DNA from: Clostridia bacterium | GTDB taxonomy: Bacteria > Bacillota > Peptococcia > DRI-13 > SM3-B62 | Direction: 5' to 3' | Assembly (NCBI GenBank): GCA_018433675.1 | Contig: JAHDQS010000050.1 | Span: 1 to 56,713, forward strand | Length of the DNA: 56,713 nucleotides | Part shown: positions 1-9,976 of the stretch, piece after piece | How positions within the stretch are numbered: the first letter of the stretch is position 1 | Layout of the letters: every line of letters begins with the position of its first letter | Notes under the pieces: model-generated | What the model was told of the DNA's origin: nothing | The model's input: the letters and a program-made list of their open reading frames with translations, nothing else | The model's database searches: none | Made by a program: the position numbers and the translations under genes

Positions 1-88
1 CAGGGACTCACTCTTAGAAAAGTAGTCATGCTGAAAAGCAGCTACAGGAGCAGTTAGAGGAACCCTGACCAACTTAAGTTGATTCTCT

Positions 89-106
89 CAAAGGGTATGC
101 CCTTTG
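89..106 (+). other. Small hairpin in the leader of the polysaccharide cluster
   Basis: A 7-bp perfect stem (CAAAGGG / CCCTTTG) with a 4-base loop lies 45 bases before the first gene. No T-run follows, so it is not a normal intrinsic terminator. Bases 1-150 otherwise show no gene. They may be the end of a longer leader that begins outside the window, and a role in processive antitermination is possible but not shown. Confidence 0.3.
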
Positions 107-150
107 GCAAGAAAGTATTTCCAATTAAATTATACGAGGAGTAATTTGAT

Positions 151-1470
151 ATGAATTTATATGAAAAGATAAAAAATAGAAAAGAAAAAATTTCTCTTGT
201 AGGCCTTGGTTATGTTGGAATGCCGATAGCAGTTTCTTTCGCTAGAAAAGTTGATGTTATTGGATTCGATATAAACGAAGAGAAAATTAGTTTGTATAAA
301 AAAGGGATTGATCCAACTAAAGAAGTTGGAGATAAAGCTATAAAAGAGACAACAGTAGAATTCACAGCAAATGAGACGAAACTAAGGGAAGCCAAGTTTC
401 ACATCGTTGCTGTTCCTACTCCAGTGAACGCAGATCATACACCTGATTTACGACCTATTGAATCGGCAAGTAGAACAGTAGGGAGAAATCTTACTAAAGG
501 TTCAATTGTTGTATTTGAATCTACTGTTTACCCAGGTGTTACAGAAGAAATCTGTATTCCAATTCTAGAAAAAGAATCAGGAATGAAATGTGGTGAAGAT
601 TTCAAGGTGGGCTATTCCCCTGAGAGAATCAATCCTGGTGATAAAGTACATAGACTGGAGACGATTGTAAAAGTTGTATCCGGAATGGATGAAGAATCTC
701 TTGATGTTATTGCTAAAGTATATGAGCTTGTAGTTGATGCTGGGGTACACAGAGCAGAATCAATCAAGGTTGCCGAGGCAGCGAAGGTTATTGAGAATTC
801 ACAAAGAGATATTAACATTGCATTTATGAATGAGCTATCCATCATATTCAACAAGATGGGCATTGATACAAAAGCAGTTCTTAAAGCTGCAGGAACGAAG
901 TGGAATTTTCTAAACTTCTTCCCGGGTCTTGTTGGCGGCCACTGTATAGGAGTAGACCCTTACTACCTAACATATAAAGCTGAACAACTAGGATACCATT
1001 CACAAATTATTCTATCTGGTAGAAGAATCAATGATGACATGGGCAGATATGTAGTTGAAAATTTAATTAAAAATCTTGTTAAAGCAGACGTGCCGGTTAA
1101 AGATGCTAAAGTGGCAATTCTAGGTTTTACATTTAAAAAGAATTGTCCTGATATTAGAAATACAAGGATTATTGATATCGTTAATGAGCTTAAAGAGTAT
1201 GGGATATATCCTGTGATTTCAGATCCGGAAGCTGATGCTGAAGAGGCAAAGCATGAATATGGAATTGTGTTTGATGCAGTAGAAGAAATAAAAGATATGG
1301 ACGCAATTGTTGTAGCTGTTGGGCATGACCAATTCTTGAATTTCTCTCGAAAAGACTTCAAAAGGATGTTTAAAAAAGGATCTAGTGAAAGCAAAGTGTT
1401 ACTTGATATAAAAGGAATCTTAGATAGAAAAGAATATGAAGCAGTAGGATATAGATATTGGAGACTGTAA
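151..1470 (+). CDS. UDP-N-acetylhexosamine 6-dehydrogenase (WbpO/TviB/VipA-like)
   Basis: Nucleotide-sugar dehydrogenase of the UDP-glucose/GDP-mannose dehydrogenase superfamily, which oxidises C6 of a UDP-hexose to the uronic acid with two NAD+. The N-terminal Rossmann motif GLGYVGMP sits near residues 18-25. The catalytic cysteine is Cys265 in GGHCIGVDPYY, and the C-terminal UDP-binding domain is complete. The length of 439 aa is normal. The overall sequence is closest to the WbpO/TviB group that makes UDP-GalNAcA, not to plain UDP-glucose dehydrogenase. The neighbouring epimerase, 18 bases downstream, supports a UDP-GlcNAc to UDP-GalNAc to UDP-GalNAcA route. The start follows GAGGAG at good spacing. 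Exact substrate is inferred. Confidence 0.88.
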   Translation: MNLYEKIKNRKEKISLVGLGYVGMPIAVSFARKVDVIGFDINEEKISLYKKGIDPTKEVGDKAIKETTVEFTANETKLREAKFHIVAVPTPVNADHTPDLRPIESASRTVGRNLTKGSIVVFESTVYPGVTEEICIPILEKESGMKCGEDFKVGYSPERINPGDKVHRLETIVKVVSGMDEESLDVIAKVYELVVDAGVHRAESIKVAEAAKVIENSQRDINIAFMNELSIIFNKMGIDTKAVLKAAGTKWNFLNFFPGLVGGHCIGVDPYYLTYKAEQLGYHSQIILSGRRINDDMGRYVVENLIKNLVKADVPVKDAKVAILGFTFKKNCPDIRNTRIIDIVNELKEYGIYPVISDPEADAEEAKHEYGIVFDAVEEIKDMDAIVVAVGHDQFLNFSRKDFKRMFKKGSSESKVLLDIKGILDRKEYEAVGYRYWRL

Positions 1471-1488
1471 CGAAAGGTTGTAGGTATT

Positions 1489-2463
1489 ATGGGGTATGAG
1501 AATATAACATTTGAAAAAGATAGTGTATTTCTCGTGACAGGTGGAGCTGGATTCATTGGCTCGAATCTTTGCGAGGTTTTATTAGATAAAGGTTACAAAG
1601 TAAGATGTTTAGATGACCTATCAAATGGAAAACAAGCCAATGTGGACCTATTTATTGAAAATCCTAACTATATTTTTATCAAAGGGGACATAAGAGATCT
1701 AGATACATGCATGAAAGCCTGTGAAGGTGTAGATTATGTGTTAAATCAAGCAGCTTGGGGCAGTGTTACGAGAAGTATTGAAATGCCTTTGCTTTATGAA
1801 GAAATCAATATCCGAGGAACACTCAATATGATGGAAGCTGCTAGACAAAACGGAATTAAGAAGTTTGTCTACGCATCTAGCTCTTCAGTTTACGGGGATG
1901 AACCGAACCTTCCTAAGCAAGAAGGCCGAGAAGGGAATTTGCTATCACCATATGCTTTGACAAAAATGGTTGATGAGGAATATGGAAAGCTATATTCAAA
2001 ACTTTATGGGTTAGATACTTACGGATTAAGATACTTTAATGTCTTTGGAAGAAGGCAAGAACCCAAAGGAGCTTATGCAGCTGTTATTCCTAAATTTATC
2101 AAGCAATTACTTAATGATGAACAACCTACTATAAATGGTGACGGTAAACAAAGCAGAGACTTTACTTATATTGAGAATGTAATTGAAGCAAATCTGAAAG
2201 CCTGCAAGGCATCATCTGGAGTTGCCGGGGAAGCTTTCAACATCGCTAATGGTGGAAGAGAATATCTAATTGATGTCTATAATTCACTCTGTAAAGCCCT
2301 TGGAAAAGAAATTGAGCCAATCTTTGGATCTGATAGAAAAGGTGATATAAAGCATAGTAATGCTGACATCAGTAAGGCTAAAGAGATGCTTGGATATGAA
2401 CCAAGTTGGAGCTTTGAGAGAGGAATTGACGCAGCAATAGAATGGTATAGGGAGAATTTATAG
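1489..2463 (+). CDS. NAD-dependent UDP-sugar 4-epimerase (WbpP/TviC-like)
   Basis: Extended short-chain dehydrogenase/reductase. The NAD-binding TGGAGFIGSN lies at residues 17-26, the catalytic pair is Tyr155 and Lys159 in YALTK, and a serine run (ASSSSVYG) precedes it. At 324 aa it is full length. Family members convert UDP-GlcNAc to UDP-GalNAc or UDP-Glc to UDP-Gal. The extra N-terminal stretch before the Rossmann motif and the pairing with a WbpO-like dehydrogenase fit the WbpP/TviC group. It follows the dehydrogenase by 18 bases in one operon, and the next (broken) reading frame begins one base after its stop codon. Substrate preference (N-acetylated or not) is an inference. Confidence 0.85.
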   Translation: MGYENITFEKDSVFLVTGGAGFIGSNLCEVLLDKGYKVRCLDDLSNGKQANVDLFIENPNYIFIKGDIRDLDTCMKACEGVDYVLNQAAWGSVTRSIEMPLLYEEINIRGTLNMMEAARQNGIKKFVYASSSSVYGDEPNLPKQEGREGNLLSPYALTKMVDEEYGKLYSKLYGLDTYGLRYFNVFGRRQEPKGAYAAVIPKFIKQLLNDEQPTINGDGKQSRDFTYIENVIEANLKACKASSGVAGEAFNIANGGREYLIDVYNSLCKALGKEIEPIFGSDRKGDIKHSNADISKAKEMLGYEPSWSFERGIDAAIEWYRENL

Positions 2464-2464
2464 A

Positions 2465-3120
2465 ATGAGCGCAAACAGTAGAGGTAGGGATAAATATAAT
2501 AAGAATAGAAACATACTATTATTATTTTCCTCAGCCATAAAGATATTACCTATAAGATTGAGAATAAAAATATTTGAATTTTATCGCAATACAAATTGAT
2601 GAAGTCAATTAAGACCCTGTCGTTTATCGATGAACATATAAAATGGATGAAGTCAACGTCAGTTGACTGTAAAGGAATTATAAGAACGTTGTACTTGTTT
2701 GATAGGCTATTTAGCAGTGTATTGTGCTAAAAGATATAACATAATAGAATCCGTTGACGATCCTTCTGCATATGGGTTTGTATGGGAATTTTAAGGGAAA
2801 GTTGATAGCTTCTTTCGGTGAACAGTAAGAATATGATTGCTTTCCACGAACGTATAGCAATCGGCACTTATGTTCAACTCTTGCCTAATGTGCAGATATA
2901 CAATCATGATCATGATTATCGTGTGGGGTAGTATCGCCTCTACGCAATACAAAACCTCATCTGTCGAAATTGGCAACAGCGTATGGATAGGTGCAAATAC
3001 AATTATTTATGAGGAACCAAAATAGGCGATAACTGTATTATCGGAGCGGGATGCGTAGTCAAGGGCGAATATTCCACTAATACAGTTATTATGCAGAAAA
3101 GGGAGACAAGCATAGTATGA
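2465..3120 (+). pseudogene. Broken hexapeptide-repeat (LbH) acetyltransferase
   Basis: No intact gene fills this 650-base gap, but an acyltransferase can be read across frames. From about 2815 a frame encodes YVQLLPNVQIYNHDHDYRVG and stops at 2929. The +1 frame continues at 2930 with VEIGNSVWIGANTII to a stop at 3023. The first frame resumes at about 3013 with IGDNCIIGAGCVVKGEYSTN and ends at 3118-3120. The HDHD histidines and [IV]G-x4 hexapeptide repeats are typical of WcaF/CapG-type O-acetyltransferases. A 44-codon frame from 2465 (KILPIRLRIKIFEFYR) may be the old N-terminus. The final TGA overlaps the next ATG, as in a once-coupled operon. The middle part, 2600-2810, is not recognisable. 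Confidence 0.75.
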
Positions 3121-4073
3121 GCTTGGAGAGTGTTATGGAACAAAGAGTAGTGTTTATATCAGCAAGAAAAGGATATGCTACCAAAGGTTTACGTGCGGAG
3201 GGGTTTGATGTCGTCTATCCATATAGGGATAAAACATTGTTTGGAAGAGTAATACGAGAAATTTGGTTTAGAAGTGGTCTTCCGGAACGAGTGTGGTATA
3301 CAAAAATTAAGAGAGGGATTGACAATATCATTGTTCAAGATCCATTAATTACAAAAAAATATTTAGAGTGGCTAAAAAAGACACAGCCAAAATCAAAAAT
3401 TCATTTTCTGTATGGAAATATGGTAGGGAATGCAAAACACGTAACGCCGAATTGTATACCAGAGGGAATAACGAAGTGGACATTTGACATGAACGACAGC
3501 AAAAAATATGGCATTATGCTGCATTCTTCGGGAGGTTATTCGACATCCTATATTGGTAGTAAAAAGGCTATACTGTATGATGTTTTCTATGTTGGCACTG
3601 ATAAGGGAAGGGGTGGGTATGTCTGCGAACTAGAGAAACAAATTAATATGCTCGGCTTAAAGACAAAATTCATCATTACTGCTAATGGGAAATTATCCAA
3701 AAAGAAAGGCTATTATTCCAAACCAATACCATATAGTGAGGTGATTGAATACGATAATGCTTCAAAGTCAATTCTGAATATTGTAATGCCAAATCAAATT
3801 GGTGCAACTATGAGGGATTTTGAATCAATCTTTAATTCTGTAAAACTGATAACAACAAATCAAAGCATTAAAGATTATGATTTTTATAAAGAGGAAAATG
3901 TGTTCATATTAGGGGAACGTAATTTATCTGAATTACCCGATTTTTTAAATTCACCATTCCAGCCCATAGAGGAAAAAATACTGAAAAAGTATACGATTCC
4001 GGCGTTAGTAGAAGAAATAGTGACAACTGGCAAAACATCACTTAAAATATATCTTAAAGATAGCAGGGAGTAA
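3117..4073 (+). CDS. Putative glycosyltransferase / polysaccharide biosynthesis protein
   Basis: Soluble protein of 318 aa in the polysaccharide cluster. The second half reads FYVGTDKGRGGYVCELEKQ and later MRDFESIFNSVKLITTNQ, then YDFY and NVFILGE. I associate this layout with a family of uncharacterised LPS/capsule proteins related to GT-B glycosyltransferases: a nucleotide-sugar-binding C-lobe with a conserved R-x-E segment followed by KLITTN. No classical DxD was found. The start is uncertain: ATG 3117 overlaps the stop of the broken acetyltransferase, while ATG 3135 has GGAGA six bases upstream and would give MEQRVVFISARKG. Transfer of a sugar onto the growing repeat unit is the likely role; donor and acceptor are unknown. 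Confidence 0.55.
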   Translation: MSLESVMEQRVVFISARKGYATKGLRAEGFDVVYPYRDKTLFGRVIREIWFRSGLPERVWYTKIKRGIDNIIVQDPLITKKYLEWLKKTQPKSKIHFLYGNMVGNAKHVTPNCIPEGITKWTFDMNDSKKYGIMLHSSGGYSTSYIGSKKAILYDVFYVGTDKGRGGYVCELEKQINMLGLKTKFIITANGKLSKKKGYYSKPIPYSEVIEYDNASKSILNIVMPNQIGATMRDFESIFNSVKLITTNQSIKDYDFYKEENVFILGERNLSELPDFLNSPFQPIEEKILKKYTIPALVEEIVTTGKTSLKIYLKDSRE

Positions 4074-4075
4074 TT

Positions 4076-5344
4076 ATGGTAGCATTTTTATGCTTTGTAT
4101 TAAATATTATGTTGTCGATTATCACATATATGAACTATAGACACATTTTTGCTCCTCCAGTTTTACTTAATCTGATGTGGGGTTTTGTTAATCTACTAAA
4201 TTGCTTGCTGGGCTGGAATAGCAACGAAATAGAATATTTGATACTAAGTTTACCCCCGCTTATGTTTACTCTTGGCTTTTTGTGCTCGACTAACAAATCG
4301 CGTGCCAATGCTATTGTAAACGATGATTCAACATATGTGTATTCAAAACGTACAACGTTTATTATTATGTCAATAATGATAGTTTTAAGTGCTTATTATT
4401 TCTATTTTATGTTTAGCAGAATTGAGTCATACTATTCAGAAAATTTGTGGTATACGTTAAGAAAAATTGTATGGTTTGAGGATATTAAGGAACTCGGAAT
4501 ATTTAATTATCCAGGTATACCTTTATTTTTACTTCCGACGATTTTTATATTTAGCTTAAAAAAGAAAACGCACCGCTATATAAAGTCTGTTCTGATTTTA
4601 GTCATTTTGATTGCATTTGTTTGGAGCATAATTTCAACAAGCCGAACACAAACATTTACATTGATTATTATTACATTAATGAGCCAGATTGTTTATGGAT
4701 TTAATAAGGATAATCTCATGTCATTTCGGGACAGAAGAAAAAGGAAAAGATTGATTGCCTTTTCTGTAATTCTGATATTATTTGTTTTTATTTATATTTC
4801 CTCACAAAAGAATCCAGACGCGTATGGAGAAACTAGTGGTCTGTATTTCGCTTTGAAAAGCTTAGCGAACTACACTAATTTATCATCAGCTTGTTTTGTT
4901 GAATGGTACAAAGGAGGATTCGAATTTAGAAATGGTTCGAATTCCTTTAGATTAATTTTCGCGATTTTACAGCGGCTTGGCATGAATGTTAACGTAGTTA
5001 ATACTACGTCTGGTGGATTACACATTGCTTATCAAGGCTATTACAGTAATGCATTTACTGTAGCACGTAACTATGTTGAAGATTTTGGAGTTATCTACAT
5101 GGCTTTTATTCTTTTGTTTTTTGGATGGATACATGGAAAAACATATAAAAAGGCATTGTGTTCAGAAGGAAGAAGAAGGATCAGGTTCTCAATAATATGT
5201 GGTTTTTTATATGTCCCACTAATGTACCAAATTTTCACAGATCAATATTTAAATGTTCTTTCACAGTGGATTCAGTATTTAATTTGGGTTTATGTATTGA
5301 CATCTAAAAGCTTGCTTAGAGAGAAAAAAATAGAAACTAAATAG
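4076..5344 (+). CDS. wzy: Wzy-type oligosaccharide repeat-unit polymerase
   Basis: Integral membrane protein of 422 aa with roughly ten hydrophobic segments spread over the whole length. A larger hydrophilic loop lies around residues 240-330. Members of this class have little sequence identity, so the call rests on size, topology and position: it sits between a glycosyltransferase-like gene and the flippase. Wzy would join lipid-linked repeat units on the outer face of the membrane. It begins two bases after the preceding stop. An O-antigen ligase-type activity cannot be excluded. The region is visibly AT-rich compared with the rfb genes downstream, as is common for the variable core of such clusters. 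Confidence 0.7.
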   Translation: MVAFLCFVLNIMLSIITYMNYRHIFAPPVLLNLMWGFVNLLNCLLGWNSNEIEYLILSLPPLMFTLGFLCSTNKSRANAIVNDDSTYVYSKRTTFIIMSIMIVLSAYYFYFMFSRIESYYSENLWYTLRKIVWFEDIKELGIFNYPGIPLFLLPTIFIFSLKKKTHRYIKSVLILVILIAFVWSIISTSRTQTFTLIIITLMSQIVYGFNKDNLMSFRDRRKRKRLIAFSVILILFVFIYISSQKNPDAYGETSGLYFALKSLANYTNLSSACFVEWYKGGFEFRNGSNSFRLIFAILQRLGMNVNVVNTTSGGLHIAYQGYYSNAFTVARNYVEDFGVIYMAFILLFFGWIHGKTYKKALCSEGRRRIRFSIICGFLYVPLMYQIFTDQYLNVLSQWIQYLIWVYVLTSKSLLREKKIETK

Positions 5345-5355
5345 GAGAAACTCTT

Positions 5356-6828
5356 TTGAATAAAGTTACTAAAGGGCAATTCGCGAGTAGTGCAGCCTGG
5401 AAAATGCTTGAAACTTTCACATCAAAGTTCATAGCTTTCTTTATTTCTATTATACTTGCCCGACTATTAATGCCTGAAGATTATGGCATAATCGCTATAA
5501 CAACTGTTTTTTTATCACTTACGGATATTTTCATCCAAGGTGGCTTTAACACTGCTTTAGTAAGGAAAGAAAAGGTGGATGATGAAGATTATTCCACCAC
5601 ATTAATTTTTTCAATAGCGATGGCAACAGGATTGTATGTTATTCTCTATTTTTGCGCACCTTTAATTGCGGCATATTATGAGAAAGACATATTAATAAAC
5701 GTATTACGAGTTATTGGCATTGTTCTGTTTTTGCAGGCTTTTTCATCAGTGCGAGTCGCAAAAATCACTCGTGATTTGGAGTTTAGGCTCCTTTGCAAGT
5801 TGAATTTGATTGCATGTTTCTTATCCGGTACTCTTGGAATTATTATTGCATATTTTGGAATGGGAGTTTGGGCTCTGGTAATACAGCAGATTTCTCAACA
5901 AGCGATTCTCAACATATTGATGTTCATAAAACTAGATTTTTGCTTTAAATTGAAGTGGTCTTCAAATAGATTTAAGGAAATGTTTTCCTTTAGCTTTTTC
6001 GTCCTTCTTTCAGCATTAATATATTATTTGGGCGATAATATTACAAATGTGCTTGCTGGAAAAGTATATTCTGTAGAAATTCTTGGATATTTAAATAAGG
6101 GAGATCAAATTCCACGCCAGGTTTCAGTATATACATTTAGCGCATTAAGTAGTGTATTGCTTCCAACATTTGCTTCGAGGCAGAATGATCCTGTAGAGCT
6201 AAAAAAAATAGTAAGAAGAATTGTTCGAATGAGTTCTTTTGTTATTATGCCTATGATGTTTGCTTTATGTGCGTGTGCTGAGTCTTTAATTATTGTGCTG
6301 TTTTCAGACAAATGGGTTCCTTCGGTTGAAATTCAGAAGTGGTCATCTATTTACTACTGTACGTATCCTATAACAGCAATTTTCACTCAGCTATTGTATG
6401 GCCTCAAAAAGAGCAATAAAAGAGTTGCTCTTGAGACGATTCGACTCGTTCTTATGCTATATGCGCTATACATAACCATAAGTATAACTGGAGGAAATAT
6501 ATATGAGCTGATGATGTACCGTGTTATTGCGTCGGTTATTGTTATGGTAATCGCAATTGTAATGGTTGCTAAAGCAATTAATTACCATTTTATCGATGCG
6601 ATGAAAGACATAGTACCATATGTTATAGGAGCAATCGCAATGGGAACAATTGTATATTTCATTAATTACATGACAGTACCATACATCATTAAGTTATGTA
6701 TTCAAGGTATAGTAGGTGTGTGTGTTTATATAGTAATTTCAAAACTGTTTAGGTGGAAGGAACTTGATGATATACTTACTTTCCTAAAAGCATTTGTTAA
6801 AAGAAAGAATGGTTTGAACGATGTCTAA
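5356..6828 (+). CDS. wzx: Wzx-type polysaccharide flippase (MOP superfamily)
   Basis: 490-aa membrane protein with 12 or more hydrophobic segments. The N-terminus has the lipopolysaccharide-exporter signature (SAAWKMLETF, then LARLLMPEDYGIIA) typical of WzxC-type MOP/MATE-fold transporters, which flip undecaprenyl-PP-linked repeat units across the membrane. The start is TTG at 5356, behind AGGAGA; no nearby ATG fits. The gene overlaps the next glycosyltransferase by 8 bases. Together with the polymerase upstream it marks this as a Wzx/Wzy-dependent pathway, not an ABC-transporter-dependent one. Confidence 0.88.
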   Translation: MNKVTKGQFASSAAWKMLETFTSKFIAFFISIILARLLMPEDYGIIAITTVFLSLTDIFIQGGFNTALVRKEKVDDEDYSTTLIFSIAMATGLYVILYFCAPLIAAYYEKDILINVLRVIGIVLFLQAFSSVRVAKITRDLEFRLLCKLNLIACFLSGTLGIIIAYFGMGVWALVIQQISQQAILNILMFIKLDFCFKLKWSSNRFKEMFSFSFFVLLSALIYYLGDNITNVLAGKVYSVEILGYLNKGDQIPRQVSVYTFSALSSVLLPTFASRQNDPVELKKIVRRIVRMSSFVIMPMMFALCACAESLIIVLFSDKWVPSVEIQKWSSIYYCTYPITAIFTQLLYGLKKSNKRVALETIRLVLMLYALYITISITGGNIYELMMYRVIASVIVMVIAIVMVAKAINYHFIDAMKDIVPYVIGAIAMGTIVYFINYMTVPYIIKLCIQGIVGVCVYIVISKLFRWKELDDILTFLKAFVKRKNGLNDV

Positions 6829-8002
6829 AATATTGGTTGAATATGAACGTATATCTCCAACATTGGATCTTACGATTGACATTATTAATAGGTTTATTGA
6901 TGTTTATGGTGGTGAGCTGACAAAAAAACGAATTGATGAAATTCGAAAGAGTGATTTTGCTTCTAATGACGTAGTACTTTCGATTAGAGGAAACTCAAAA
7001 GGGGCTTATTATGTTGCGAAAACCGCAAAGAAGAATGGACTGTTCTATTGCCTTCTTATGGATGATGATTTATTTGATACTCCTCCGTTCTATAGGTATA
7101 ACGGCCGCATCAAGTATGCAAATAAAATTGCAAAGATATCTGATGCTGTTATAGTATTCAACAGATTTGTAGGTGATTTATGCAAAGAAAGATTTGGCTC
7201 TCGATGTATTCAATTAGACACGATTTGTGATATTGACGACATACATATCGCAAAGGATGATAATAAGAAATTAACAAAAATTGTTTTCGCCGCAAATATT
7301 GATCATAATTTAGCCTTCGAAAAATATATCACGCCTGTTCTGAAAAATGTTGAAAGAAAAGCTTCGACAAATATCCAATTTGATTTTATTTGTGTTTCTC
7401 CTAGGACTGATACTGAATTAATGACAGTCAATTACTACACGCTAATGCCGATGGATAAATATAGGGCTTTTATGAAAAATGGACAATACGATTTAGGAAT
7501 TGCTATTGTTGAAGACAATTACTTCTCAAATTGTAAGTATATAAATAAGTTTTTGGAATACACGATGAATGACGTAGTTGGCATTTTCACAAACTGCTCT
7601 TTATACAACCACGTAATTGAGAATGGAGTTAATGGCTTTTTGACTGAAAACACATCAGACTGTTGGGAAGAAACACTTCTTTATGCAATTAATAATCCGA
7701 AGATAGTTAACCAATGCCTAGAAAATGCAAAATATTATTTGATACAGAATCATAGCCCATTAAAAATAATAGAAGGATTGAGCAATGATTTGCCTGAGCT
7801 TGTGAATTATAAAGCACATGTAATTGAAGTAAAAGGAGTTTGGAAAATACGATTCTCGTTTTTAGCTTTTTTATTTATTGAGAAATGCTGCCAAGCATTT
7901 CACCATCTTATGAAGGGCGGAATTTATGAACTGTATCAGAAACTAATTCAGAAAATAAAAAACAATAGATCATACTACGATAAAAAGGGGGCGCAAAAAT
8001 GA
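6821..8002 (+). CDS. Glycosyltransferase, GT-B fold (family 1/4-like)
   Basis: 393-aa cytoplasmic protein. The N-lobe is divergent. The C-lobe carries [20 protein letters not shown] followed by [10 protein letters not shown] and a late [13 protein letters not shown], which matches the K-x3-K-x-LEYxA...G x NG-hL region of GT4-type enzymes that bind the donor sugar nucleotide. The usual E-x7-E acid pair is only partly recognisable. A hydrophobic segment with basic flanks near residues 340-375 could attach it to the membrane, where it would add a sugar to the lipid-linked unit. It starts inside wzx and its TGA overlaps the ATG of rfbA. Donor and linkage cannot be told. Confidence 0.7.
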   Translation: MSKILVEYERISPTLDLTIDIINRFIDVYGGELTKKRIDEIRKSDFASNDVVLSIRGNSKGAYYVAKTAKKNGLFYCLLMDDDLFDTPPFYRYNGRIKYANKIAKISDAVIVFNRFVGDLCKERFGSRCIQLDTICDIDDIHIAKDDNKKLTKIVFAANIDHNLAFEKYITPVLKNVERKASTNIQFDFICVSPRTDTELMTVNYYTLMPMDKYRAFMKNGQYDLGIAIVEDNYFSNCKYINKFLEYTMNDVVGIFTNCSLYNHVIENGVNGFLTENTSDCWEETLLYAINNPKIVNQCLENAKYYLIQNHSPLKIIEGLSNDLPELVNYKAHVIEVKGVWKIRFSFLAFLFIEKCCQAFHHLMKGGIYELYQKLIQKIKNNRSYYDKKGAQK

Positions 8003-8883
8003 AAGGAATTATTCTTGCTGGAGGAGCCGGAACGCGGCTGTATCCGTTAACTATGGTAACATCAAAACAGTTGTTACCTATCTACGATAAGCCAATGATT
8101 TACTATCCATTGTCTACACTTATGTTGGCGGGAATCAAGGATATCCTTGTCATTTCCACGCCTACAGATTTGCCGAACTTCGAGAGACTACTTGGCGAAG
8201 GTTCGGATTTCGGCATCAACTTGTCATATAAAGTCCAGCCGAGTCCCGATGGGTTAGCACAAGCATTCATCCTCGGTGAAGAGTTTATCGGTGATGATAC
8301 CGCTGCAATGTGCTTAGGAGATAATATTTTCTACGGTGGAAGTTTAACTGATAAATTAATTAATGCTGCAAATAAAACAGAAAAAGGCTATGCTACAGTT
8401 TTTGGTTACTATGTCAATGATCCGGAACGGTTTGGCATCATGGAAATTGATGATGCAGGTAATGTCTTAAGTGTTGAAGAGAAACCCAAACAGCCAAAAT
8501 CAAACTACTGTATTACCGGTCTCTACTTCTATCCAAAGGGCGTGAGCAAAAGAGCAAAAGCTGTAAAACCAAGTGTAAGAGATGAGCTTGAGATTACAAC
8601 ACTCAACAATATGTATCTTCAGGATGGGGTTCTTAAGGCACAGGTTCTTGGACGTGGTTTTACATGGCTTGATACAGGAACAATGGACAGCCTAACCGAT
8701 GCCTCTGCGTTTGTTCAGATGATTCAAAACCGGCAAGGAGTCGTCATTTCTGCGCCGGAAGAAATCGCATACAAACACGGCTGGATAACAAAAGAAAAAT
8801 TACTTGAATCCGCTGAACGTTACGGGAAATCACCCTATGGCGAGCATTTGAAAAATGTTGCCACAGGCAAGTTCATATATTGA
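7999..8883 (+). CDS. rfbA: Glucose-1-phosphate thymidylyltransferase
   Basis: Makes dTDP-glucose from dTTP and glucose-1-phosphate, the entry step to dTDP-deoxysugars. The signature [11 protein letters not shown] at residues 8-18 is followed by [28 protein letters not shown] carries the metal-binding Asp, and the sugar-site EEKPKQPKS and the WLDTGT motif are in place. The 294-aa length is standard for the short RmlA form. It has a G-rich ribosome site (AAAAAGGGGG), overlaps the upstream stop (ATGA), and runs into rfbB without a gap. Confidence 0.96.
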   Translation: MKGIILAGGAGTRLYPLTMVTSKQLLPIYDKPMIYYPLSTLMLAGIKDILVISTPTDLPNFERLLGEGSDFGINLSYKVQPSPDGLAQAFILGEEFIGDDTAAMCLGDNIFYGGSLTDKLINAANKTEKGYATVFGYYVNDPERFGIMEIDDAGNVLSVEEKPKQPKSNYCITGLYFYPKGVSKRAKAVKPSVRDELEITTLNNMYLQDGVLKAQVLGRGFTWLDTGTMDSLTDASAFVQMIQNRQGVVISAPEEIAYKHGWITKEKLLESAERYGKSPYGEHLKNVATGKFIY

Positions 8884-8894
8884 GGAGGCGAAAG

Positions 8895-9932
8895 ATGACT
8901 ATTATCGTTACTGGTGGAGCTGGATTCATTGGCTCCAACTTCATATTCCACATGATTGAGAGATATCCAGAATACAGGATTATATGTCTGGACAAGCTCA
9001 CTTATGCAGGAAATCTCTCAACTTTGGCTCCTGTTATGGACAACCCTCAGTTCAGATTCGTAAAAGCGGATATCTGTGACCGTGAGGTTGTGTATAAGAT
9101 CTTTGGAGAAGAGCATCCAGACATCGTTGTCAATTTCGCAGCAGAGAGCCACGTGGACAGAAGCATCGAGAATCCTGGTGTATTCCTTGAAACAAATATA
9201 ATGGGAACAGCTACGATGATGGATGCTTGTCGGAAGTATGGGATAACTAGATATCATCAGGTTTCTACTGATGAGGTCTACGGAGACCTACCGCTTGATC
9301 GTCCCGACCTGTTCTTCACTGAGGAGACACCAATTCACACATCCAGTCCATACAGTTCTTCCAAGGCAGCAGCTGACCTTTTGGTTCTTGCATACCATAG
9401 AACTTATGGCTTGCCTGTGTCCATCAGTCGTTGCTCTAACAACTACGGACCGTATCACTTCCCGGAAAAACTTATACCGCTCATGATTGCCAATGCTCTG
9501 AACGACAAGCCGCTTCCTGTATATGGAGAAGGCATCAATGTGAGAGACTGGCTCTATGTAGAAGACCACTGCAAAGCCATTGATTTGGTGATCCATAAGG
9601 GCAGGGTTGGTGAGGTTTACAACATTGGCGGCCACAACGAGATGCGGAACATTGATATTGTGAAGATGATCTGTGATGCTCTTGGTAAACCATATTCTCT
9701 CATTACATACGTCACCGACCGCAAGGGACATGATATGCGTTACGCTATTGACCCGACCAAGATCCACAACGAATTAGGATGGTTGCCTGAGACAAAATTC
9801 GCAGATGGTATCAAGAAGACCATTCAGTGGTATCTATATAACTGTGAGTGGTGGGAAACCGTCATTTCCGGTGAATACCAGACTACTATGAGAAAATGTA
9901 CGGGAATAGATAACCGTACAATCGATATATAA
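8895..9932 (+). CDS. rfbB: dTDP-glucose 4,6-dehydratase
   Basis: Converts dTDP-glucose to dTDP-4-keto-6-deoxyglucose. Seen: NAD motif TGGAGFIGSN at residues 6-15, HVDRSI, the STDEVYG segment with the catalytic Asp-Glu pair, and YSSSKAAAD with the Tyr-x3-Lys dyad. The start is placed at ATG 8895 because GAGGAGG lies six bases upstream; the frame is open to TTG 8880, but that would overlap the rfbA stop and add five non-family residues. The product feeds both the aminotransferase/acetyltransferase pair that follows and, potentially, RfbC. Confidence 0.96.
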   Translation: MTIIVTGGAGFIGSNFIFHMIERYPEYRIICLDKLTYAGNLSTLAPVMDNPQFRFVKADICDREVVYKIFGEEHPDIVVNFAAESHVDRSIENPGVFLETNIMGTATMMDACRKYGITRYHQVSTDEVYGDLPLDRPDLFFTEETPIHTSSPYSSSKAAADLLVLAYHRTYGLPVSISRCSNNYGPYHFPEKLIPLMIANALNDKPLPVYGEGINVRDWLYVEDHCKAIDLVIHKGRVGEVYNIGGHNEMRNIDIVKMICDALGKPYSLITYVTDRKGHDMRYAIDPTKIHNELGWLPETKFADGIKKTIQWYLYNCEWWETVISGEYQTTMRKCTGIDNRTIDI

Positions 9933-9976
9933 CAACCTACAAATAACGAATGTATAAATGCAAAGGAGAATAAAAA

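Noticed and set aside
963-1556. A 197-codon minus-strand frame over the dehydrogenase and epimerase junction
   Set aside because: Shadow of two well-supported genes; Ser/Ile-rich translation and no family match.
2599-2730. A 43-codon frame starting MKSIKTLSFIDEH in the acetyltransferase gap
   Set aside because: No ribosome site and no family likeness; lies in the decayed middle of the pseudogene.
1540-8935. A 23-base exact match between the epimerase (1540-1562) and rfbB (8913-8935)
   Set aside because: It encodes the same Rossmann motif GGAGFIGS in both proteins; similar codon choice is enough, and flanking DNA is not alike.
9288-9767. A 159-codon minus-strand frame inside rfbB
   Set aside because: Fully inside a strongly conserved gene; no start signal and no recognisable protein.
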